Assembly (NCBI GenBank): GCA_015680905.1
Contig: CM027382.1
Location: forward strand, 20,867,501 to 20,931,500
Source: Coptis chinensis
Taxonomy: Eukaryota; Streptophyta; Magnoliopsida; Ranunculales; Ranunculaceae
Length of the DNA stretch: 64,000 nt
Direction of reading: 5' to 3'
The notes under the pieces are model-generated. The model had not been told where the DNA came from. It did not search any database and saw nothing but the letters and a program-made list of their open reading frames with translations. The stretch's first letter is position 1. Each line of letters begins with the position of its first letter. Below, piece by piece: positions 46,020-58,315 of the stretch. The position numbers and the translations under genes are program-made.

Positions 46020-46690
46020 GCTTTTTGTGTCCCTTTTTAAGTGACACAAAAAGTCACTTATGTCACTTTTGAAATTAATTCTAAAGTGACCTAACAGCCC
46101 CCGTCACATAAAGTTCAAAAGTGACATAAGCCTTATTAAATGTGTCATTTTTTGTTAGTAAAATGACACTTAAGAATAGCCTCTTGTGTCACCTTTAAGA
46201 AAAAGTGTCATATGGTTTTTCAAAAGTGACACATTAAATATCACTTTTAGACCAGAGAGTGACATAAGTACGTCAAAAACGACACATTAAGTATTCTAGT
46301 TGTGTCACTTTTGGACCAGAGTGTGACATAAGTACGTCAAAAGCAACACATTAAGTATCCTAGTTGTGTCACTTTTTGACCAGAGCATGACATAAGTATG
46401 TCAAAAGCGACACATTAAGTAACTAGTTGTGTCACTTTTGGGCCAGAGCGTGACATACGTATGTCAAAAGCGACACATTAAGTATACTAGTTGTGTCACG
46501 TTTGAACCAGAATGTGACATAAATACGTTAAAAGCGACACAAATGCTGCCCCACTTCTTGTGTCACTTTTGGGAATTAACTCAATGTAACTCATATGAAA
46601 AAGAAAGCGACACATAAGAGTGGTCAGTTGTGTCACTTTTAATATATATTATGTCGCTTTTTCCAAAAGCGACACAAATGATTTTTTTTT
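46020..46690. repeat. CACTA subterminal repeats
   Basis: A unit of about 62 bp built from TTGTGTCACTTTTGGACCAG, GTGACATAAGTACGTCAAAA and GCGACACATTAAGTAT recurs about five times from 46240 to 46550. Shorter GTGTCAC/GTGACAC motifs lie on both sides. Such arrays are binding sites for TNPA-like proteins in CACTA elements. Confidence 0.85.
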
Positions 46691-47329
46691 TTTTTTAAAT
46701 CTTTTCTCATTTTTGTATTTGATCGTATTCATTTCTATTAAAAACAACATTTCTCAACCTGCATCCTATACATCATAACCAAAATCCCATTAACCTGTTT
46801 TATGACATAAACAGCATCCACATACATTTATCAAAACATCACAACCAAAATCGTTTTAACCTGCTTTATGATATGGAAACTTGATAACATCCACTCGGAA
46901 AAAAAGTAACAACATTCAAAACAATTAACTTCTATTGATTTCATGGATCAAACTTAGTATCTATCATCAAGTTTGACTCCCAACAAAATAAGTCATTCTC
47001 ATACCAAAAGAATCACAATAAAGCAAACAAAAAAAAACTACATGACGCCAATGACGCCAACGCTATCCTAGCCATATCTTAGCTTGTTGTATGTGTGCAC
47101 TTCCAACACCAAAAAACCTAGCTGCCATCTATTCATCTATTAATCAATCCATGCATCTGCATCATGAAGTCCTCATCCCACTATGACTAGTATATAAAAT
47201 TAAAAAGCAAGTGAATCAAGAAGGGTATGTTGCACAAGTAAGAAAAAAAAAATCGATAAGAAAAGTATATATATATATAAAGAAAGGGAAAATATGGAAG
47301 CCCACTTACCCAAATTAACTACTCAGATA
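46691..47329. other. Non-coding CACTA interior
   Basis: AT-rich DNA between the subterminal repeats and the protease-like exons. A (TA)n stretch lies at 47266-47278. No gene is seen. Confidence 0.5.
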
Positions 47330-48735
47330 AATTGTTGGATAAAGTCGATGAATTCAAGACAAAGTTCATCTATTTCAGTGGTGTAACTCTTCTTGCTAGA
47401 GAACTCCAATACCTATTCGACGAAAAATATATTATAAATATTATGAAAATAAATAATGCAGGCAATGCATTGCCTACCATATTTACACATGCACCAATTT
47501 ATAAGCTAGCAGACTATGAAAAATAATGCTACTTTACAGTCACTTTCTTTTTGAGTGGTGGACCAAGATCCTCCACTAAATCTCGCATAAAGCTAGAGCA
47601 ATACATAATATCTGCATACAATCCCCCCCTTGTTGTTGTGGGCACTACACATAATTAATACTTGCATTAACACATATACACAAATTGGAAGATATTTTGT
47701 ATTGTATTCTAAACAAACTAAGCTTACTATCACATAGTTTCAATTTGGATTTGGATTCATCTTTCTCTTTCCTTTGGACATATTTGATGTCTTAATCGTA
47801 CTGAAAATGTATGCATTTGTTTCATTCTCATTATTTTCAAGATAGAATCAAATATACAATGAAAAATACAATAAATAAAGACTAAACTCACGGGTTCACT
47901 AATAATTTAAAAGCCGGATCTGGCGGCCCTCGAAAATCTTTTAAAAAGTCCAACTAGTACACTTCCATTGATGGTATGTCAAGAACCATTAAGACCCAAT
48001 GCCCCCCTACATGACCAGTTATGTGGATACAAATCCAATTAAACACTTTTAATTATATAACCAATCGGAAAATAAAAATAAAAATAAAAATAAAGTAATT
48101 TTAATTATATGAAAATAATGTATATATACTGCAAATGTATAAGCACAGTTACCCTGTGTTGAAAGGAATTAAAAGCACACGATCGCCGTGTTCTTCAGCC
48201 AACTTCTGAATATATCGAGCCTTCTCATCATCCTTTGTATAAATAGTAAAACTTTCTGGGTTACCAAATGCGTACTTTGCTTGAGCAATTACAAACGTCG
48301 AATATAAATATCTACAACATATACATACATTTTGTTAAGTCGTCACATATGAAAAGTTAAATTATATAACTAACACAAATAAGTTCACCAAATTATTCAT
48401 ACCTCACGTAGGAGATAATGCAACTACCATTTAACATTCTCTTCTCACACACATCCATCAACTCATCTTTTGAAACTCGTACTTCCCCCATCTCATCATG
48501 GAAAAGAGTTCCAACCATTGGAACTTAACATCTATAAAATAGTCTTCTTTCACTAATTTGTCAACACAATCCACAAACTTTCTGATATTATATTGAATAC
48601 TGCCCCGTGGAAGTGGAATACGCTTCTCTACCTAACAAAAAGGAAGGTGAACAGGATTGATGTTTATATAACAAAATTAAGTAAATTAACATACAAAATT
48701 CATATCCTTATACTACCTCGTCACTTTTAAGTATC
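47330..48735 (-). pseudogene. Ulp1-like (C48) protease part of the CACTA protein, degraded
   Basis: Read on the minus strand, exon-like blocks at about 48650-48430 give VEKRIPLPRGSIQYNIRKFV and VCVRREC-type sequence. A block at about 48270-48140 gives AKYAFGNPESFTIYTKDDEK and ARYIQKLAEEHGDRVLLIPF. The block at about 47620-47530 gives YADIMYCSSFMRDLVEDLGP. This is the arrangement of plant CACTA proteins that carry a C-terminal SUMO-protease-like domain. Catalytic His/Asp/Cys positions could not be followed because of stops. It is not functional. Confidence 0.55.
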
Positions 48736-48739
48736 ACAA

Positions 48740-50230
48740 GTTCCTTAGGTCATGCCACAAACTAGTTTACCACATCTTTAACAAACATGTTCATCGCCGT
48801 TTCGAATTGGGAGGCATCACCACACAATGCTTTATTTATTGAGACCATCATATATGACTCCCCCAAAGGCATGTTGTGAACAATATCCTCTGGCCCCTTC
48901 CTTGCTGAAACACGACCTTCGACAACAATGTTGTCTTTAGATCCCAATGCCAATCTACAGTCTTGGTCTTATAACAAATAAGCAAAACAAAGACAGCATT
49001 ATGGATCTACTAACAAATTTGACACAAACATTTAATCAACCTTTGAGTTTAATTAAGAAAATATTTTTTTACCTTCCCATCTTTAGCTTTAAGTTTTTCC
49101 GACACCGCAATGCTCTTTCCGTTGTCCATTTTTGACTAAACGATGAAGTGTATATCAAGTTAGTATATGTGAAAGCACTTGGAATAAAGGAATGAAAAAA
49201 GCTACGTATCATTGCCTGCATTTACTATACCACAATGAATATAACATGGTTAAGGCAACTATAGAATGAACTTACCTATACATTTTTCGACTTAAGTTTT
49301 AATGATGTCACTCTTTTTTTTTTGTTGACCACCATCTTTTCTCTATACATTAAATAAGAGTTTAGTTAAAGAGAACACTCGAAATGTGTAGAAAATCAGA
49401 AATACAAATTTAAAAGCCAAAAAACTTACCTTCTTAGACTTGGCAATCACCTGTTGCTTATTATCACTTTTGGCACTATTGGATTCCACATTTTCTAATG
49501 GTAGCGAGTTGTTTGGTCCTTGCTTGCGCAACTCGCTCAACAGTTCTGTCGTCGTTGGTGAATTAGTCACACCTTGCTCTTCTTTTAAAAAAAATAAAAA
49601 AATAAATTGGGGTTAGGCGGACCCCCACCTGTATTATATTACTCATTAACCATTTCGTACATAAATTTGTCCACTTACATCATCATTTACTATACATTGT
49701 AATCTCTTATCTAATGGGGGAACAAATTGCAATACAAAATCAGTTGCATTATGAAGGGACGCTAGGTACTCTGCAGCTCGATTCACTTCTCTAAACGCGT
49801 GAGAGAAGGATATGAAATTGAAGTCGCTCCGCTTCATATTAATAGCTTTGAGTATATCCCGGCAGTACCACGGAGGTTTTTCCACTTTGTTGATTGCATT
49901 CACCGCTCTCAATGAGTCAGATTCCATCTCCACCTCCTGGTAATCCTCCGCTTGTTCTTTAAGCACATGTAGCACCAAAAATTTTAACTTCTCGTTTTGA
50001 GCTTCTTTCTCTTTCAACTTTGCTTCCAAATCCTCGTGGTATTTCTTTGATCTTTTATTATAAAGGAAGATTGAAGTACATAGTGGGAGTGGTATATTGT
50101 CCACCTGCCCTAACTTGACAACTAGGCTTTGGAGTTCCCAATGCCATAGTAAGTATGTCATTCTTTCCTTCCGTTGCCAAAACCCCCTCCTCTACCTTAT
50201 TTTTCAGCACCTCCTGCAAAAATAGATAAG
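48740..50230 (-). pseudogene. CACTA transposase-associated ORF, degraded and interrupted by a LINE fragment
   Basis: On the minus strand 50215-49945 reads ILTMALGTPKPSCQVRAGGQ and TPTMYFNLPL, a motif pair (ALGT..., VRA.G...P..YF) typical of plant En/Spm-type ORF proteins. It is followed by a Lys/Glu coiled coil (EDLEAKLKEKEAQNEKLKFL, one frame over). Blocks at 49570-49440 (LLSELRKQGPNNSLPLENVE) and 48953-48762 (ALGSKDNIVVEGRVSARKGP and VSINKALCGDASQFETAM) continue it. A LINE RNase H piece lies between. Frame changes make it non-functional. Confidence 0.65.
49615..49940 (-). pseudogene. LINE RNase H 3' fragment inserted in the CACTA element
   Basis: The minus strand reads EMESDSLRAVNAINKVEKPP, then FISFSHAFREVNRAAEYLAS and ends GQIYVRNG with a stop at about 49646. 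This is the C-terminal part of an RVT_3 RNase H domain, with a terminal motif similar to that of the LINE at 18598. It is fused in one open frame to the CACTA coiled-coil part (50161-49940). The upstream LINE domains are missing. Confidence 0.65.
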
Positions 50231-50926
50231 AATCTAGTAATATGGACTACAATCTTTTGAAAGCAGTAGATGCATTGTTTTCAATTGGCATGTACTACAA
50301 GCGAGCAGTAAACAATTGGCAGAAACAAGTAAGATGACAAATGTGCAACCATTTCATGCATTTATATTTAGATAATCAGATTGGTACACTGAACAAGATG
50401 CAGTGTATCGAGCATGGTAATGATCCTCAAACCCATCCAGAGAATTCAATTTTGCACCACAGTTAACAATTGGGCAATATATAACCCTGACAATAAATAA
50501 GCACATCTTACACAAAAATTACGGTTTCGCAAACTACTATCATCAAAGAGTATGCAAACTGAAATATTTCAAGCAAGCATTACAATTTATACACTTACAA
50601 CTGGATGCTAAAATATGGCCTATCGTCCTTTCTGCCACAGCTTGGGCTCTTTGGTATACACACACAGTTGTTATTAAAAGAGACGAGAGGCTTCAGTACA
50701 TAAGAACACATATATTTGTCTCTTTACCAACATTGTTAGGTGCGAGTTTTCAAGCCTCAGTTTTTGGGTAGGATAAGATAGTCCTACTAGGGTAATAAGC
50801 TGTATTTGATTCTTGAAAGCCCTAGGTCTCTCTCAACTAGGAAGTAAGAGATATGTCTTAGGTCACTGACTTGCTTAACAACCTAGGTCACTGACTTGCT
50901 TAACAGCCCTAGGTCTCTCTCAACTA
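50231..50926. other. CACTA intron-like DNA with small tandem repeats
   Basis: No gene is supported. Around 50850-50930 the phrases CTAGGTCACTGACTTGCTTA and CCCTAGGTCTCTCTCAACTA are each repeated twice. Confidence 0.5.
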
Positions 50927-51403
50927 GGAAGTTTCAGATCCTCCCGTTGGATACTAGAAGACCACTTCATATAACATGAATAGCCTGTGCAATTATGTTG
51001 CTTATTGAACCAACCTCCTCCTTTGCAGCCAAAAGCACATGTCAACTCAAGATACATCAAGGTCCCAGCGAGGTACCTGATATTGCTTGCAGCTTACGTA
51101 GTTTCTAGAATGAAGGGTCATATAGCTGTGCAGTTACTGATAATACAGGTCATAAGTGAACTATACAAGACCCACCGGCAATTGCTATCCGCAGCAAACA
51201 TTGCAATGCTTCTAGAATTTTTTTGTCTGTTGCATCTCATGCTCACGAACTGAACTCTGAAACTGCCCTTCAGCTGAAGCTGCAGAAAGTTTGTGCTGTC
51301 CTGGAAGTTTCAGATCCTCCCGTTGGATACTAGAAGGCCACTTCATATAACATGAATAACCTGTGCAATTATGTTGCTTATTGACCCAGCCTCCTCCTTT
51401 GCA
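50927..51403 (+). repeat. Two ~100-bp direct repeats flanking a captured exon
   Basis: Copy 1 (50927-51026) and copy 2 (51303-51403) begin GGAAGTTTCAGATCCTCCCG and end CCTCCTCCTTTGCA with about six differences. They bracket the ARF-GEF-like fragment, and the second copy is the natural downstream continuation of its reading frame. Confidence 0.85.
51080..51340 (+). pseudogene. Captured fragment of a BIG-type Sec7 ARF-GEF gene
   Basis: The + strand reads GHIAVQLLIIQVISELYKTH and RQLLSAANIAMLLEF, then after a one-base shift SVASHAHELNSETALQLKLQ and KVCAVLEVSDPPV. This fits the C-terminal HDS region of plant BIG-type brefeldin-A-inhibited ARF guanine-exchange factors. The Sec7 catalytic domain is absent, and the fragment has no start. 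It lies within the CACTA element, upstream of its coding blocks, in opposite orientation to them. Confidence 0.65.
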
Positions 51404-52251
51404 ACTTAAGACCTAACAAACACATCAGACATACATAGTGTTATGTTCTTAGCCTTTGAAGTGTTATGTGGACATTTGCCAACCATATATATATGACTGG
51501 AGGGACTAGAATTTTCTCTTCCTTTTCTCTTTTAGTGGGATATAGTCAATATCAAGGAAAAATCAAGATATCATCGGCAAACATACAGAGCTGACAAATG
51601 CCCACATGACGGAATCGTATGGTTCCTAACTACAGCATGATCATAGCTTAGCCAATCCAATAATAGTAGAGACTTGAACGATATTTCTGTTTTAACCAGC
51701 AGAGCAGAAATTTACTATTAACATGCACTCCTAATGGGAGTCAAAATTATCCCCCTATATCCCTAATTCCCTAGTAAAAATGTCATCATTGGCTTGAGTC
51801 CACAGATCCAGCTTGCTTAACTAAGAAGTAGACTAGAAGAGGTTGTTTTTTTAGCATCAGTATAAGCCTATAAGGGAGATTGGTGTGAGATGAATGACGC
51901 TTCCAGATGACTCAGAAAATGAGGACGGCAAATTTGACAGTAAAGTCTGCTTCTTAGTGTAAGGTTATTTCCTTGACCTAATTTTGAAAGTCAGCAAGAC
52001 AAACTATACGTTGTTGGAAAGACGGAAGTTAAAGGTTAAAGCTTCAGGAAAACTAAAAATGTTATGAAACCAGTCAAAGATTCTGCCTTCCAAACGATTT
52101 AAGAGAAAAAGGACAACAATGCTAAACAAATGAGAGAGAGAGAGCTAACAACCAAAGTATCTTTATGGAATATGTCATACAGAGGACTGCTTAACTTCAT
52201 ATACGGGATAGTAGAAATAGATAATAAATATTCACCAGTTGATACTATAAA
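51404..52251. other. CACTA intron-like DNA
   Basis: AT-rich DNA without a recognisable gene, up to the Pack-MULE end. Confidence 0.45.
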
Positions 52252-53580
52252 AGGTTATTTAGACTTTGGTCCTACTATTAATAGCGAAATTAGGTTTTGG
52301 TCCTACTTTTCAAATTTATTAGGTTTTGGTCCTACATCTGTTTGTTGACTGTGAGTCAATATAGTTGACCCTGGTCAATCTATTTCAATCTGTTTGTATT
52401 TTCAAAATGACAACATTACCCTTCAGTGTGCTTGTCACGAGAAAAAAAATAGTTTTAATCAGATCACAACAAATAAACAATTATTTGATCAAAATTTAAC
52501 AAAATTAAATATGGGGTTTATTAGTTATACCTCTTTTAAGAATTTCGCATAATTTCCAAGAAGAATTTCGCATAATTTCCAAGAAGAAGACTATTTCCAG
52601 GATCTGATTGAATCATTTTCTGATAATAAGAATCAGTGTGATTTCCATTCTCATTAGAATTTGAAAATCCATAAAACCCATCACCAACTCCATCTCCACC
52701 ATTATATTTACCACCACCATTAAACCCAATTCCACCACCACCCAAACACCTCCTCCTCCTCCTCCACTAATTCATCTAACCCAGAGCTAGAAAACAGCTG
52801 AAACCTCAAATTCGACTTCAAATTTGGCTCTTCTGTATTTTCTAAAAACTCATTGAGTGTTTGAACTAATGGTTTTCTCTTCTATATAGTGAGATTCTGA
52901 AGATCAGTATCAGAACGTGCTCTAGTCATTCTTCTAGATGAATCTTCAAAATTAGATGGTGGAGATATATGTTAAAGTAATTAATTTGGGTTTCGGGCCG
53001 GTATCAAGTCGTATAAAGTCCACCAACCTTTACAGTTTACAAGAATTGAACGAAGTCCCCACGGGATGACTGGAAGAACACCGAATGCTTAGAGCTGCAT
53101 AGTCGAGAAGCCAAAAATGATGTGGTTTACAAGTAATTGATTTTGTGTCAAATGAGGTAGTTTTCAACCTAACAAACTTTTAAATTGTAATGGGTAGGAC
53201 TAAACTCTAATTTTGTGAAGTTCAGTAGGTTTAATTCCTAAAAGATGACTTTGTTTTATGTACCAAAATATAAGTTTATCCAACTTGTGTTTTAGTTCTC
53301 CTCGAGATGTGCACAACAACAAATTGATGGTCCAATATTTTAGTTCTCTGTAACCACATCCTATATCGACACATGGCGAACTAAATACGTCAACATAAAA
53401 ACACATGACATGCACAAGGAGGGGTATTCTGGCTATTTTGAAATAACAAGCAGCTTGACCAGGGTCAACTATATTGACTCACAGTCAAGGAAAAAAATAT
53501 GACCAAGCCTAATAAATTTGAAAAGTAGGACCAAAGCTTAATTTCGCTATTAATAGTAGGACCAAAGTCTAAATAACCCT
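52252..53580 (-). mobile_element. Pack-MULE-like element with ~130-bp inverted repeats
   Basis: The left end GGTTATTTAGACTTTGGTCC through GTTGACCCTGGTCAA (to about 52380) is mirrored at 53450-53578. The phrases TTTTGGTCCTAC and GACTGTGAGTCAATATAGTT occur in both arms. Long inverted repeats, no transposase and a host gene fragment inside suggest a Mutator-like Pack element. A clean 9-bp TSD was not found (AT-rich flanks CTATAAAA and CTATTATAA are similar). Confidence 0.7.
52538..52980 (-). pseudogene. Captured TPR-protein gene fragment
   Basis: On the minus strand, from about 52975, one reads PPSNFEDSSRRMTRARSDTD, then KRKPLVQTLNEFLENTEEPN and FQLFSSSGLDELVEEEEE. After a frame change come a Gly-rich linker and SYYQKMIQSDPGNSLLLGNY with AKF. 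This is the N-terminal half of an uncharacterised plant TPR-like family (MIEANPGNALLLGNYAKFL motif). The later TPR repeats are absent; the fragment ends in a 22-bp tandem duplication (AAGAATTTCGCATAATTTCC twice, about 52540-52583). Confidence 0.7.
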
Positions 53581-53965
53581 ATTATAAACTAGCTGAAAAA
53601 CTAGCTCATCATTGGAAATGTCCATGATTTCGCTAACATAGGTTGAACACTCGCAAAATTCATGGAATATTCTCAGACCAAAATTCGACAAAATGATAAC
53701 AACTCTAATCTAACATTTGTAGCTACCAAGAAGGTAAGCCTCATGTAAAGAAGTTGAACTGGAGTGCAATCTAGCAGAAACAACTGCCTTGTTTATAAAG
53801 TACTTTGTGGGGTATGTAGACTAGAAAAGGGTCGTAACTTATCTTCAAGTCATGGGAACAAGTATAACCCATATATGCAACAGTTTATGCAGAGATGGAA
53901 TGTATACATTGAACCTATATATGCAACAGGTCAAAACAAACTCTACAAATGTGCATGATACTTAC
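53581..53965. other. CACTA intron-like DNA
   Basis: No gene is seen. It ends at a minus-strand GTAAGT donor at 53960-53965. Confidence 0.4.
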
Positions 53966-54911
53966 CATCTTTTGAACTACCTCCCTTGTGGCATCATCAT
54001 CATATTCACCCACCAGTGCCGGCTCAACCCTTAGGCGCGAGTTAGGCGATAGCCTAAGGCCTCAAATTTGGAAGGCCTCATATTTTCTAATTTATCCACA
54101 TATTTGTTTATTATTATCTAATTTTATAAAGAAAAAAAGACCAAAAAAGGATATGATAGTCAATTTGTTTACAAATGGGTTTTCTATGCACGCACTAAAT
54201 TTCGGAGTGAATTAATGTGGAGTGTATACAATCTAATAATCCACCGCACAAATGACATCTCAATGTATTAATATGAATCCAATGGCTACAAGCACGTAGT
54301 AATTTCAATTTTTTTAGGAGTGTGCTCATTTAATCAACTTGTTTCATTGGAAAAATAAAAACAAATGAAAATCCCACGTTAAGTGAAAGAATCTCCACAT
54401 TCTATGCATTTTCTTCTTCTCGCTCTCTTATTTAAACTATCTTAATTAAAGAAATTGTCATTACACTTCTCTCATTAAATATTTCTCTCTCACTTGTTCT
54501 ATTTCACCAATTTCAAGTTTAACCATCTGTCAATTTCACTTTTGAGTTATAAACGGTTAATCATCAATTCATCATCTAATACTCACAGTTTTTGTGAAAT
54601 TTGATTTTTTTTTTTAATTTAAATTTGAATCTATTATTTTATTTATTTATAGTTTTGATGTTTATTTGGTTATGTTCTTGTTGTTTTTTCATTCAATTTG
54701 AGTCATGATACTAGATTTTTGCTCTTAATTTATAATAAAATTGTGAATATATAGTGAACTTTTTTGGTGATTATAGATGGCCTAGGAAATAAAGGCCCTC
54801 TAAGGCCACATTTTGGCTTGAGTCGACCATGTTCACCACTTTTGTCTTGTCGAGCTAAACGCCACAAAAGAGATCTATCATCTTCATCAATAGGTATCCC
54901 AGCTGCTATCT
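53966..54911 (-). pseudogene. CACTA ORF exon split by an hAT element
   Basis: The two parts, 54911-54832 and 54013-53966 on the minus strand, join across the hAT insertion into one frame: PIDEDDRSLLWRLARQDKSG and EYDDDATREVVQKM, followed by a GT donor. The sequence is like the part of plant En/Spm-type proteins that directly precedes the NDILTMALGTP motif. That motif is found 3.7 kb further along the same strand at 50200, which links the two regions into one interrupted gene. Confidence 0.55.
54014..54831. mobile_element. Non-autonomous hAT element inserted in the CACTA exon
   Basis: The ends CAGTGCCGGCTCAACCC and (reverse complement of the right end) CATGGTCGACTCAAGCC bear GGCCT-rich subterminal stretches. 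An 8-bp duplication TTCACCAC at 54832-54839 matches TTCACCCAC at 54005-54013 apart from one extra C. The element is 818 bp and has no transposase. It resembles the TTF-type hAT at 43194. Confidence 0.8.
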
Positions 54912-54939
54912 ATTACCAATTACAAATAACCAAACCAAC

Positions 54940-56477
54940 TGATAAAAGGTTAAAATTGAATAGTCTACCTACGAAATGAACGATGAACTCAAAACGTAAG
55001 TAAACTAAAACTAATCTTATGATGCTTATATTTATCAAAGATTCTACTCTCAACTCTATTGAGATATAGTAGAGTAGAGTGATTCGTTCCACTCTTAGTC
55101 CTTCCGCATGCTATGTTCTCACGTGTTCGTACTATCTACTTAAAGTCTAATGAGAGATTTACGAAAATAACAACTAGATCACATGCAACTACCCACAAAA
55201 TGCAACTAGTCGACGATGGGGATAACTAAGGGAATGCTACGTTGATTCGATGATAAGGAGTTAGAAGGGGATTGATTCCACCTTAACTCGACTTAATCCT
55301 ATTAACGACGAATCGTTGTAATCCGAATTGAATCGCCCGTAAACAATTTGGTTCTTCCTAATCCCTAATTACACATGGCATTCCTACCAATTCATAACTA
55401 GCATGTGAACGATTAAACCCATTCTCATGGTGAACTAATCATTTCTAGAGTGGAAAGGAAATTACATACAATCTATCGATATATTCGAATCAAGCTTTCA
55501 TCAAGGCTTCTCAACCCCCTCTAATGGAGGTTTAGCCGAGAATCATTACGCAATCATTTCCGATTACATTTAAACTAAACATGATATAAAGAATCGAAAT
55601 TTACTTAATTAAACAATAATGAAATCTAATTTAATGACTCAAATGAAATAAGGACAGGAATTGAAATTAGATCTAGAAATGGAAATGACAAAATCGAAAT
55701 TTAACAACTAGCTATTTTATTAATCAAACTAATTAAGAGCAATGATTCTAATAGTTTAATCTAAAACAAGAATTGGATTTGAAATTAAACTTAATTAAAA
55801 CAATTAAATCTAGATCTAGAAGCTATTCTAATGGCTACTTTCTATTCTAAGCTCCTTTATTTTCTAACCTAAAAATCTACTATTCTCTACTAAAAAATCT
55901 ACTCCTCAATCAAAGAGCTAAACTTTTGTTTTTATACATTCAGATCCAAAAATCGTGCATGGGCTTGGAGCCATGTTTTGGGCCAAAGAATCAGGCCCAA
56001 AACCCAATTCTTTCAGTCCAAAAAGGCCTCTTCAGCTGCAGTTGGGTTCAACAGACTTTTCGTCCACTTCTTCTCCTCTGATTGGATCAAGACTTAGACC
56101 ATTGGAAAGCTCTTTCCGAGTCGGTCGTTTTGACATAAGGTAGGCCCCATTCCGAGGTATGAGTCCAAAGATATGGCCTTCGGAAGTTCTGCTGACTTGT
56201 GTGCTATTTTTGCCCGCGTCGACTTTTCACCTCTTTTGACCGGGCTTTTGGAAAGGCTTTGTCTTCTAGAAACTTGGCCTTTAATCACGGAACTCCTTAG
56301 TAACCCCCTTTTTGCTCCTTTATCTCGCTAAAGTGGCACATTTCTGCACATAATGGACTTTGAAATCTGAAATGCATAAAAACACGTAATCAGTGTTAAC
56401 TCTTAATTATTACTCACGTAATTGGTCTAAAGGTATGTTTGTTACAGGGTTAAAACTACAGTTTTGGGCTCTTATCA
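54940..56477 (-). repeat. Putative 3' LTR of the Gypsy element
   Basis: On the minus strand it starts TGATAAGAGCCCAAAACTG and ends CCTTTTATCA, giving the short inverted ends TGATAA...TTATCA. A length of 1538 bp is usual for Athila/Tat LTRs. The second copy is not in the window, so the left boundary rests on the end motif alone. Confidence 0.6.
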
Positions 56478-56492
56478 AACCACCCCAAACAG
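56478..56492 (-). promoter_or_regulatory. Polypurine tract of the Gypsy element
   Basis: The minus strand reads TGTTTGGGGTGGTT immediately before the LTR start TGATAAGAGCCC. The adjoining CTTTGCTTGAGGACAAGCAA is commonly seen at this place in plant Gypsy elements. Confidence 0.65.
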
Positions 56493-58315
56493 CATTTTGC
56501 TTGTCCTCAAGCAAAGATGAGAAATTAGAATAAGTGACCAAAAATGGAGTCCTAACTACTCGTTTCTGAGCGCGATTGCATTGACCATATGCACAAGGCT
56601 TTAAACCACTAGGAATTCCCTAGTGGGCCGAAGTTATAACCTCGTGAGAGTTTTCCAGTGAAGGTACTCACAAACTTCATCTATACTACAACGACTAAGA
56701 AATAAAACTATTGTTTCCTTATTCATGCTCCAAACTATCTATACATCTCACTAGCTATGAACAAGAATAACCAAGTCAAAAACCTAAGCTAATATATGCA
56801 TAATAATAAATCATCTATAATAAACATATATACAATGAGTAATACTATGAAATGTCTAGCAGATCCGTTTCTGAAACTCGGAATAGCATCCTTAAGTAGG
56901 TTCTCACAATAATAGTCAAGATACAACACTCTGATTTTTCCACTCAAGTTTAGCTACTCTAGTGCGCAGTGGGCACACTTTACCTTACAATCTCAATGAC
57001 AACAAGGAAGCCGGAGTCGATCAAACACATCTGCCACTTACTATCACACTAGTCTATTCCTAATTGAGCTAGAGGTCTTTATTAGGTGTTGCGGGGATTA
57101 GGAGATGGTTTAAGAAGGAAGGAAATGGATATTCAAAAAGGACAAGTCCGAGATAATAGAGTCTTCATATTATGTAACTAGAGAAAACCTTGTTATTTAC
57201 TTTTGCTTCTACACTTTGTTTCCATCCTTAGCCATATTTTTTTCTTTTTCTTTTTTTTTTTTTTTCCTTTGGCTTTTGACTCCCTTTTATTCTATTTTTG
57301 GAGTTTTTATTTTATTTCTATTTTTATTTTTCTTTTCCTTGGATGGAAACTTCTTTTCTTTATTTTTTGAAGCAATTAACTAACTTTTGTTTACACAGGT
57401 TTTTCTCTTCTTCTTTCTTCCTCATTCTATTCTCAGACTTATTCTAAATTGGGTGGGTTGAATTATTATTATTATTTTTTATTTTGTTTTGTTTTTGTAA
57501 CAGGGTAAAGGATTTGTGGTTTATGGAAGGCTAAAGAAAGGCTCAGAGGGGCGACTAGCGGAAAATAATTCATAGGTTTGAATTTCTGGCTATATCGATC
57601 CAAAAAGGGCCTAAATTCTCACTTAGGATATGGCATAGTGATCAAGCAAGTGGACGTGTGATTTCTCTATCCGGATTTTATTTCTCCCTTGTGTCATTTC
57701 TCAAATGTTTAGCTTTCATATAAGGCTTTTTAGGCTATATTCTCACAGATTTGTAGAATAAGTACTCTAGCCTAAATTTCAAAACTTACTGTTAACAATC
57801 ATAAATACTCATGTAATATATTTATAGATAGATGCAAAGATTATTACCTATATATTAACCTAAGTTTCTAACAATTATTCTGATGCAACAGCTACGTGAG
57901 ACTTCTAGATTGTTAAGAGCATGGAGAAAGAAACAATACCAATATTCCTAAGTGTATAGCATGAACTTATTTATTTATATTTTTGAATTTTTAAAATTTT
58001 AACTAGAAATAAATGCATATTATACATATCTATATCCTAACAGATGCCTTAATTACATGTGTTTCTATGCCCCAAACAAAAAAAGCATGCTTTGTCCTCA
58101 AAGGAATTAAATAAAGAGGGTAGGAAAAATACCATTGAAACGCGCGTGAAATTCGGGAACATCTGTAAAACAAGGTTTGAACGTACTAATATAGGAAATA
58201 AAACTGACACAACTCTATACGAGTTCTACCCATTATAGGGTTAACAAGAATGAAATTGCTTGGGACATAAGCATACACTAACTAGAATGAAAACTTACCT
58301 TATCCCCCCGCATTA
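56493..58315. other. Long 3' non-coding region of the Gypsy element
   Basis: No open frame with family resemblance is found. A T-rich tract lies at 57236-57500. Long untranslated regions before the PPT are usual in Athila/Ogre-type elements. Confidence 0.6.
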
